Source: Cryptomeria japonica
Taxonomy: Eukaryota; Streptophyta; Pinopsida; Cupressales; Cupressaceae
NCBI RefSeq assembly: GCF_030272615.1
Contig: NC_081406.1
Span: 396,760,439-396,824,438, forward strand
DNA length: 64,000 bases
Direction: 5' to 3'
Shown here: positions 56,143 to 64,000 of the stretch, piece after piece
Position numbering within the stretch: position 1 is the stretch's first letter
Layout of the letters: each line of letters starts with the position of its first letter
Translations under genes and position numbers: made by a program
The notes under the pieces: generated by a model
The model's database searches: none
Told to the model about the DNA's origin: nothing
Seen by the model: only the letters and a program-made list of their open reading frames with translations

Positions 56143-58032
56143 GAGACATAAAGTCTTGAAAAATCAATAAAAAGCATATACAGTCCTGAAAAAATCAATA
56201 AAAAGCATATAAAATCCAAAAAATGCAATAAATTTAGATGGTGAAAACCTGGTAAATAGGCACTATCTAAGAAGTAGGTTCCTCCATCTATAAGATCGCT
56301 TTGCGCACCTATCCACTCCATCCTATCGCATCTATCACTTCCATATATCTTAGCTTATCCATTCCATCTTTCGCATCCATTTCTCTAAACCATTTAGCAA
56401 GAAATATGCAGCCTACCAACATTTATCAATCTTTGACATATTTGTCGTAGTCACTATCTTGGACCTTATTAGAATCAATCAATCTACATTTGTATTCCTC
56501 CATGGTTTGGATCTTGATCAATTCATACATCCATAATAGATTTTTGTTTCCGCTGGGGGCAAAATCCAAATTCCTTTTGCTAAGGTGATCTTTTGAACCT
56601 TTGAAAATCCAAAACATTCGAAACACTTATTAACCAAAAACACCTAGCATTTTGAAACAGATAACGAGCATACAAAGCAACAAAAAATCAAGTCATTTCA
56701 TCAACAACTAAATCATGCAAATCAGAAACCAAAGAATCAACTAACAAGTAACAAAGGATTATCAAAGATCATTCATCAAGATGATTATATTAGTTAATGA
56801 CCATAAGAACATGTGAATGACACACAAGATTCAGTATTTATATCTTGATTTTATTGCTAATCATGTACTCTATGCAACTCAAGGATGTCTATGACTAGAG
56901 AAGCTATGATGAGACATGATTATTTTCTTTGATTGTTGTTTGTGGTTTATCTCTTACTACGGTATGAACTTGTCTCAGGATATGATTAGCAAAAGATCAA
57001 GGAGGACGTTCCAAGTCATGCATGAAAGGAGACACTCCTTGTTTGTTCTACAAGCAATACTCAGGTCAACTTAATCCATTATATCAAGTTGCTTGTATTA
57101 ACTTGCTATATCAAAATCTATGTAAGGAATACTCAGGTCATCTTGAATCATTCTGTCAAGTTGCTTGTATTTTCTTACAACATTTAAAGCTCAATGATGA
57201 AATCAAGCACTATTACAAGATAGCATATGAAGAATGGCAGTACAATTTTTAGTTAGATGATTTTGGATTAGCTCATTATTCATCTGCATTATAAGCATTC
57301 ATGGTCAGTTGCATTATAATCATATCATTTCATTAACAGATCAACGGTCAAAAATAAAGATTGAGTATACTTGGACAAACAAAAACAATTTGCATTTAAT
57401 CATTATAGGTGCATTCATTTCATAGAATCATTTTAATCATCATTCATTTCATTTAGTTGCATTTTATCATTGCATTTAATTTGCATTCAATTAAGTGGAT
57501 TTCATTCATCATGTAGTGTATCATCATTATTATTTGCATTATCATTCTATTAACGATCATTTAGTTGCATCTTTGCACTTAGATTCATAAACATTACATA
57601 TAAAATACAAAAAAATTTGATGTAGATCATTTTCATCATCATAAGAATTAAAACAATCATTAATTTGCATTTCCATATAGATCATTACATTTGTCTCATT
57701 TACATATCATTTAAGTTAGTAATCATTTTCATTTTGCATCCAAGATCATCAAAATAAAAATCAAACAAAAGCATTTATCATGGCATCATCATATAAAGCA
57801 TCATCATCAAATAAAGTAACATGCATAAAGATCATCATCATCATATAATCATAATCACTGCATGCATATAATCACAACATATAGATCATCATCAAATAGA
57901 GTAACATGCAAATAAATCATCATCATCATATAGAGTCCATGTCTGCATATAGATAATCATAAAACAATAAAAGTCCAAGTATATAATGATATCAGATAAA
58001 CCATACAAATGCCTCATCAAATACAAATCAAG
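56143..58032 (+). other. TatA spacer between integrase and PMD-1
   Basis: Non-coding between two convergent genes. 57053-57118 and 57125-57190 are a direct pair (ATACTCAGGTCA...TCAAGTTGCTTGTATT). 57280-58010 is low-complexity, built of GCATTT, TCATCA and CATATA phrases. Any terminators for the two convergent transcripts should lie here, but none can be assigned. Confidence 0.6.
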
Positions 58033-60165
58033 TCATGACTGTCCTATACCACTACCACCTGTCTCTATCTGTCTCTATGGCTGTGGGTGAGAAGATCCTC
58101 TAGATACCTGTCTCCCATGCTAACCACTCCTCTTAGGAGGTCCCATGACCCCACCACTTCTAGTATCCATCAATACGGTGGTATGATAACTACCTGCTCT
58201 CTGGCTCTCTGCAACTATCTCCTCATATCGTCGTCACCAGTAGGAAGTCTCCTTCCCAGCTCGAAATAATGCTCTAACAGTGTCAGCCAAGAGAGTACCT
58301 GATCCAACTTGCTGAATATGATCAAGAAGGCCTTGAGTATCATGTTGTCTCCTAACAACTCTATGCCACTCAGTCATAAGAGTCTGCACCTGTGCTCAAA
58401 GCTGATCAATCTATGCTCTCAGAATGTCTATGATATCCTGCCCTAACACATCATGCTCTGGTGCATCCTGCTCTGGAATATCATGTACTGGTGCATCCTG
58501 CTCTGGTAAATCCTGCTGAGGTGCATGAACCCCAATCCCCTCACCACCACCCTGTCCAACTGCTGGAATCTCGGTCTGAGTAACTCTCTAAACCCGTCGT
58601 CTTATCAGGGGAACATGATCCTTAAGATCCTCATCATCTCCACCATGCATTGCAATAACCCTAGGGTCTGGCTGAATCTATCCAAAATCAATGCCTTTCC
58701 CACAACCCCCATCCAGTCCAATCACCCTGCCTCCTGTCAATGGAAACCCTCTTGGTGATCTCATACCTGCCCTGCCATGCTCCCTCCCAATCCATCCAAC
58801 ATCTCTCCCACCCATAGGATGTGATCTCTCAATCCTGCCAGCCGGTCCAAATGTTCCTCCATGGACTCTCAATCGACCTCCCCTCCGTCCAGGTCTCCTC
58901 CCACCACCACCTCCATCCCCACCCTCATCTCCACCTCCCCCAGCCTCATGAGCAACTCTAAGCTCTCGTCTTTGTCTGTGTCTCCTAAAAATTGGATCAT
59001 CTGAGTCATCATCATTATCTCCCGAGCTAGGAGGAGGATCTGCTAGATCAATAATACGAGGAAATGGATGAGCTAATATGTACTGAGCATAATCTGCAGT
59101 AACCCCAGGATCAAGAATGTGTAATCTCATATCATAAGACACTCTCGAAGTAGCAACAAACTCTGCATGAGCAATCTCAAATGACAAAGAAGGTCCCCAA
59201 TCTTGCCTATCTCTGTACTGTCGAGCATATATCGTCACACCAGTAGGCATAGGCTGGATGATACCAAACTGTCTCAAAATGAGACCAATCAGCTGTCGCT
59301 CAACAATATAAGGAGTCTAACCAATGAGATATCTACTACTGCATAATAAATGGTAATATCTGTGCATCATCCATCCATGGATCACAATCAAGATATGGTC
59401 TCCAAGTAATGCTATCCAATGAATCAAGCACCCAATGCCAATACTCCATCTTACCCAGCTTATGGTGAGTAAGAATACCTACATAAAAATACACATATGG
59501 TTGCCTCTCTCCATGAAATCTTTGATGGATAGGCCGCGTAATAGAAATGTGCTCTTAGCACCAGATCTACAATAAAGTGCATCCTATAGAGAAACTCGCA
59601 CTCTCATCATACACTACCTAGTGAAGATCATGATATAAATGTGCTAGCATGAAAACACCCCAAGCATATTGAGTACGATGCTGCATCATAATCAGGAGAG
59701 TCTCACCCCAACCAACCAAAAAACCTCATGATCTCCTATCAGGACATATAAATCCTCCAATCAGACCAGCAAGAATAATAGGAAGAACCTCGTAATACAT
59801 CACCATATCTACCCATCGGATCTCTCCTCTACCAATGCTATCATCAGCAAACACAACTCTGCAAACCTCTATCCCAACCCAATCCTGAAAATCATACTGC
59901 ACTAGCTCTCCAGTCATTGGGATGTGCAAAATCCTATAGAAATCCTCAAGAGTCACACTAATCTCACCCGTAGGCAGGTGGAAAGTGTTATGCTTGTTGT
60001 TCCATCTCTCGGCTAACACCGTCAACAATCCACTATTATGTGTAATCTCAGGCATATACAACAAATGACGTAAACCACAAGCATCTATATGTCTAATCTC
60101 AGCCTGTGTCAACTTTGGAACTAAATGACGCACTATAGGTAATTTCTCCTGACACTAGAGAACAT
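58033..60165 (-). pseudogene. PMD-1: antisense plant mobile domain protein of TatA
   Basis: Minus-strand gene of about 710 codons. N-terminal PMD core: LPIVRHLVPKLTQAEIRHID, ITHNSGLLTVLAERW and the signature HNTFHLPTGEISVTLEDFY (59943-59999), then VLPIILAGLIGGFICPDR, QYAWGVFMLAHLYHDLH, a CTLL...EHISITRP strip, MEYWHWVLDSLDSITWRPY and ERQLIGLILRQFGIIQPMP (59247-59300). This matches the MAIN/MAIL-type plant mobile domain. The C-terminus is disordered: an acidic DDDSDD patch, a Gly/Arg-rich stretch (58830-58960), PEQDAP repeats (58440-58530) and a basic SG-rich tail. About ten stops and at least two shifts (near 59338 and 58200) disable it. Intronless. The start is uncertain; an ATG at 60163-60165 is the best candidate. 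Confidence 0.85.
58435..58530 (-). repeat. Short in-gene repeat encoding PEQDAP units
   Basis: Coding tandem of about 15-18 bp units (CCTGCTCTGGTGCAT on the plus strand) that gives LPEQDAPVHDIPEQDAPEHD in PMD-1. It resembles slippage growth within a disordered tail. Confidence 0.8.
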
Positions 60166-60184
60166 CAAGTTTCTCTTATTTTTC

Positions 60185-60345
60185 AAGAGAAATCAAGCAA
60201 TCATCATCTATCTATCTATCAAATCAAACTGAAGCAATCATCATCTATCTATCTATCAAATCAAACTAAATCATCATCATCTATCTATCAACTCAAACTG
60301 AATCAAATCGCTATCTATTTATCAAATCAAATTGAAGCAACTTAG
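60185..60345. repeat. Tandem repeat of about 40 bp just upstream of PMD-1
   Basis: Units of CAATCATCATCTATCTATCTATCA followed by AATCAAACTGAAG recur about three and a half times. It lies in the PMD-1 leader. Confidence 0.85.
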
Positions 60346-60640
60346 GCTATCAAAACATTTTAAAACCTATCAATCATGGTTTTCTATCAATCACCGAGTT
60401 CACTCAAAACTCTGCTAAGCTCTTACATCAGAAACTAAATCAGTTTCTTAAAGATACTCTATCAATCGAGTTAATCAAAGCAATCCTATCAATCAATCCA
60501 ACAATAAAAACTATCAATCAATCTATCAAGCACACATCACTCAATCAAGTCACTATTTCATCATCAATGCGTATTAAACACGTTAAATCTAATTAGCAAA
60601 GTGATTTTTAAACCTTTGCACTTATCAAAAACATCAAATT
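60346..60640 (-). other. PMD-1 leader, proximal part
   Basis: CTATCAAT-rich non-coding sequence between the PMD-1 start and the motif array. Confidence 0.5.
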
Positions 60641-60950
60641 TGAGCAAAAGAGCTATCCTATTGAGCATTTGTGCTAAACTACAGCAAATGCACTAAATCT
60701 AAAAGCATTTACACCAAACTTGAGCATATGCGCTATTCTTTTGAACAAATATGCTAAATCTAAAGACATACGTGCTAACCCATGCAACAACGCTACCTTT
60801 TTGAGTAAAAGCGCTAACAAACGATGCATTTACGATATCCTAAGCATAAGCACTAACAACTTTAACATATGTGCTAACAAAACAAACATTTGTGCTAGAA
60901 CATGCATTTGCGCTAAAACAAATTGTAAAAGTGTTAACCTTACACCGAAA
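60641..60950 (-). repeat. TatA PMD-leader motif array near TAGCGCATATG
   Basis: On the minus strand about 14 units such as TTAGCGCAAATG, TAGCACATATG, TAGCGCTTTTA, TAGCGCATATG and TTTAGTGCATTTG follow one another about every 21 bp. The consensus and period match the array in the gag leader at 46525-46780, and both read in the sense of the gene they precede. Confidence 0.88.
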
Positions 60951-61435
60951 AAAATTTAAAATTTTTGAAAATTCAAAAACGCGTGAAAACATGAAAATTT
61001 TGCACAAAAAATTGAAAACAAAGCTTGGGATAAGATACCTACCAGATATCCATGCTCGACAGGTCACTGATAACGTCGAACACGCTCAAATCGATGATTC
61101 TCCATGAGAATCACCATTTTGCCACCTCAGCAAAAATATTTTCTCCACAAGCTAACAAGGATCACAATGAAATTAGAATTAGCCTTGGTTAATTTTATAT
61201 TTACTATTTGAAGAGTAATTAATTTCAATGGGGCAATTTAATTTGTTTTTTCCAAATGAATTTAATTGACTTAATTTTTATCAATTATCATGAGATCAAT
61301 CATTCAAACAAGAATTTTCAACAATTTCACAATCAATCTCTTAAGGGGGCACACAATCAGGATTTTTTTAGCTTCGCCAAGCGCATTATAGAGGCTTGAT
61401 TTAATCTTTGAAACAATGTTGTCTTGACATTATTT
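60951..61435. other. Region between the PMD array and the PPT
   Basis: Should contain the promoter of PMD-1 on the minus strand if it has its own. No clear TATA element was identified. An A/T-rich block with AAATTTTT palindromes lies at 60950-60990. Confidence 0.45.
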
Positions 61436-61450
61436 CAAAGAGGGGCAAAA
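61436..61450 (+). other. TatA polypurine tract
   Basis: CAAAGAGGGGCAAAA abutting the 3' LTR start TGTATACAC. Confidence 0.8.
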
Positions 61451-62609
61451 TGTATACACATAAAAATTGGCTATGAGCAATTAAATAAATATTTTATATT
61501 TATTTAATAATTATTCTTCTATTAAATAGTTAATTTGAAAAGAATAATTTATTTAATTCATTTTCACGTCTTTCTATTAATTAATATTTTATTAATTAAT
61601 TCATTTATCATATTCTTTTAATTAATTAAATATCTAATATTTAATTATTCTTTTAACCAAGTTAATTAAATATCTAATATTTAATTATCTCCTCCAATCA
61701 ATTAAATATCCAATACTTAATGGTTATTCTCCTATCCTATAGTATCAAATATTAAATAATTCCCAAAATTATTTAATCCCTTTTCCAACTCACCTTCCAT
61801 CTCCACTTCATCTCCCTTTGCCAACTCATCCAACATGTGGCTAAGGAAATTAATATTTCTTAAATATTAATTTATCATTTATCTTCAACCACCAAATTTA
61901 ATGAATATTGTGTACGTACATATATTTCATAACCATTTACTATATTCTCTCCAACACCCTCTACATCTTAGGAAGGACTTGAGTCCACTTGTCCTCTCAT
62001 GCCTAAATCTTCTCCAACCATCCCTAGATTCCCTCAGTCAGCAACCCAGTCAAGGTGAGATGAGTGACACTTGTCTTCTCCTTCCCCCTTTATCTCAACC
62101 TTCACCTTTGCTCACAACCATCCAAATCTGTAGATCTGAACATGACTATTGATCTAAGCCACATCATATCATCGTCTCAAAGTCTATAAAATCAAGAGCT
62201 TCAGTTGAGAGAGAGTTAGACTTCAAGAGACTTCAAGTGCATTTTGCAAGCTAATCATATGCATTCGTGAGTTTTAGTTTTGAAGCAAATAGCAAATATC
62301 ATTTTAGCATAATCATGTAGTATTTTCATATCATAGTATCAATTAACTACAAGTTATCAGTCCATTCTTCATATGCCATCTTGGAAGTCATCAATGCATT
62401 GTCTGAGAGCACACTATCTGCAACCAAGAATCGTGGAGTTAGGACACAATGAGACATAAGCCATGAAGGTAATATTAATATTTTATTTCATATGTATTTC
62501 ATGCAGTTTCATTGGTTGAGTTTGGATTTCCTGTATGCATTTCCATTTGTATTTTGTGAAACTAACTTATTACAGGTAACATTCTGAGGATGAAATTCAA
62601 GTCGACATA
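61451..62609 (+). repeat. TatA 3' LTR
   Basis: Collinear with 45256-46418. Ends GTCGACATA where the 5' LTR has GTCGACACA. Differences from the 5' LTR are scattered and modest, so the insertion is moderately old. Confidence 0.93.
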
Positions 62610-62614
62610 GTATG

Positions 62615-64000
62615 CACCCAAAAAGTCCTTCAAGGATTCTTCTGAAGGGAAAAGATCCAAGGGAATTTTGTTAGGCGATACATTAGTTTCAATGAGTTAT
62701 GGATGAACAAGATTTAAGGGAAGGGGATCGACCAAAAATCATGTTAATAGTTAACCATGGTTTCACCTTTCAACCCATATGATGATATCCTAATCCAGTG
62801 TCATGGTAATGAGGTTCGGCCTCCAAAGGAATTTGAATGCCTTGCTCATTAGGCCCACAATCCTTTCCATCATACCCAAGCTGAGACACAAGCTTATATC
62901 CATGACCATATATGTTTGGTAATTCTTTGAATGATGGTGGTTTCCTATAAAAAGGTGATCGACATGATAAGCATCACTTGGCTTTATAGATGCATAATCA
63001 TCTTTCATAGCCAAGGTGAATGAGATTTTGGGAAAACTTAAATTGATAGGGTCCACTTTGTACTCACCAACATGGGAGTTGGTAAAATCCAAAGAACCCC
63101 AATCATCACCCAAACATGTATTCACTTTGGATAGAGAAGGTGATTCAATAGGGGAAGGTTTAACATGTGTAGACTCCAACACTTTGACCTTAGGAGTATC
63201 TACCTTTTGGGATTTTTCTTTTAAAGAATCCTGCTTCTCAAGTGATTTCTCCTTTTTAATGACTTTCTTAGTGACCTCTTCCTTCCTGTGCTCTTCCTTT
63301 TGGGGGGAGGAGATAGAAGTAGAAGTTATAATAAAAAAAGATAGAGTGGGTACATAATTTTAAAATGAAGGTGTAACGAAAGCCTGATCGACTGCGGCTA
63401 TTTGACATAGATGCATAGCCTCAGGATCAACCTTAATTGTGACAACCTAAATGTTAGCCACAAACTTCATGGATCCATGAAGTGTAGATGAAACAACTCC
63501 CAAGGCATGTAGCTATGGCCCACCTAAAAGAAGATTGTATGATAAAGGGTCTGGCATAATGTGCACAAGGGTTGACAGTAACTGGCCCAACCTTCAATGA
63601 TAGTATGACAACCCCCACAACAGTCTTACCACTGTTATCGAAACCTCGAAAGAATAAGGAGGAGGTTACCAAAGAATTTAGGTCCATCTTGATCTTTGGT
63701 AACAAGTCTAAACCACAAACATTCAGTGTGGAACTTGTATCAACAAGCGTTCATCTAATATCAATGCAGATCACATGGACACTAATCATTAATGGATCCA
63801 CTAAATTCCTCACTTCGGGAGGTGGAAGCTCATGCAGATAGAAAGTAATATTCAGTGAATCTGCATGGATATGATCCATCAGTGCATTCATGTCAGCTGG
63901 TCTCACAGAGGAAGGTAGAAAAATATTTTGCAGAGCTTCCTATAGCATACCTTGATATACCATGGTGGTTTGAAGCAAATCCCAAAGTGAGATCTTAGCC
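62615..64000 (-). pseudogene. TatB protease and G-patch (continues beyond the window)
   Basis: From 64000 down: SLWDLLQTTMVYQGML, active-site region TLVDTSSTLNVCGLDLL (63700-63760; DTS in place of DSG), FFRGFDNSGKTVVGVVIL, LSYNLLLGGP and STLHGSMKFV (63470-63545), then NTCLGDDWGSLDF (63060-63120) and a G-patch YGHGYKLVSQLGYDGKD near 62820-62915. The last piece, ESLKDFLGAY, runs into TatA at 62614 and continues on the far side at 45250. A shift inside protease and several stops disable it. The order matches TatA protease-G-patch and, in part, the debris at 15.3-17.1 kb. Confidence 0.85.

Larger units (their letters stand above)
45256..62609 (+). mobile_element. TatA: complete Tat-type gypsy element with antisense PMD gene, nested in TatB
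   Basis: LTRs 45256-46418 and 61451-62609 (TGTATACACATAAAA start in both), Tat-type PBS, PPT, and near-perfect target duplication ATATG/GTATG (45251-45255, 62610-62614). Order: LTR, PBS, 2.2-kb leader with motif array, gag, protease with G-patch, RT, RNase H, archaeal-type RNase H, integrase, 1.9-kb spacer, antisense PMD-1, second motif array, PPT, LTR; 17.35 kb in total. It interrupts TatB pol: G-patch/protease resumes at 62.6 kb. About a dozen stops and several shifts mark it as a dead copy, but domain order and motifs are excellent. Confidence 0.95.
17664..64000 (-). mobile_element. TatB: large Tat-type gypsy element, partial, with four nested insertions
   Basis: Assembled from parts that share strand and expected order: 3' LTR 17664-18880 with PPT at 18881-18888, 3' region to 20570 and from 26777, antisense PMD pseudogene 31792-32626, integrase/RNase H/RT 41801-45250, G-patch and protease 62615-64000; gag and 5' LTR lie beyond the window. 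Interruptions are Copia-2, TRIM-1, Gypsy-C and TatA, each with its own target duplication or shared flank. Removing them leaves about 13 kb of TatB in the window, which fits the very long Tat elements. Joining pol across TatA is well supported. Joining the LTR at 17.7 kb to pol at 42 kb is inference from order and orientation. Confidence 0.65.

Noticed and set aside
57022-57252. 76-codon frame in the TatA spacer
   Set aside because: Explained by a duplicated non-coding segment (57053-57190); no domain or gene context.

Overview
This window looks like intergenic nuclear DNA of a seed plant with a large, repeat-dominated genome. I found no ordinary cellular gene, rRNA, tRNA or CRISPR array. Almost everything interpretable is LTR retrotransposon: plant-type primer binding sites (TGGTATCAGAGC and the Tat-type TGGCACCTACCGTGGGACTC), polypurine tracts, TG...CA long terminal repeats and target-site duplications. 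The open frames are heavily decayed. Old, thickly nested LTR elements would suit a conifer or another large-genome plant, but nothing here fixes the species.

Layout. 1-1406: 5' end of a minus-strand Ty3/gypsy element (Gypsy-1). 2729-12813: a minus-strand non-autonomous LTR element (LARD-1, TSD AACAT), split by a plus-strand Ty1/copia element (Copia-1, 3722-11035, TSD GTACC). 12.8-17.6 kb: microsatellite, 53-bp minisatellite and scrambled gypsy gag-protease debris. From 17664 to beyond the right edge: remains of a very large minus-strand Tat-type gypsy element (TatB), reconstructed here from its 3' LTR (17664-18880), an antisense plant mobile domain (PMD) pseudogene (31792-32626), integrase-RNase H-RT (41801-45250) and G-patch-protease (62615-64000). 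Four later elements interrupt TatB: Copia-2 (20571-26776, minus, TSD CCACA), a miniature TRIM (30563-30894, TSD CACAC), Gypsy-C (32627-41420, minus, shared TGATGT at both edges) and a second Tat element, TatA (45256-62609, plus, TSD ATATG/GTATG).

TatA is complete in outline: LTR, PBS, long leader, gag, protease with G-patch, RT, degenerate RNase H, archaeal-type RNase H, integrase, a long 3' region carrying an antisense PMD gene, PPT and LTR.

The most interesting theme is shared by TatA and TatB. Each has a PMD protein gene on the strand opposite gag-pol, between integrase and 3' LTR. In TatA, an array of short motifs about 21 bp apart (consensus near TAGCGCATTTG) lies in the sense direction upstream of both gag and the antisense PMD gene. 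TatB has a related array (near TTGCACCCTTGT) and a leader-like block upstream of its PMD gene. This looks like a convergent two-transcription-unit retrotransposon with matched leaders. All coding parts carry stops or shifts, so these copies are fossils. Boundaries and TSDs were read by eye; domain assignments rest on motif recognition, not searches.
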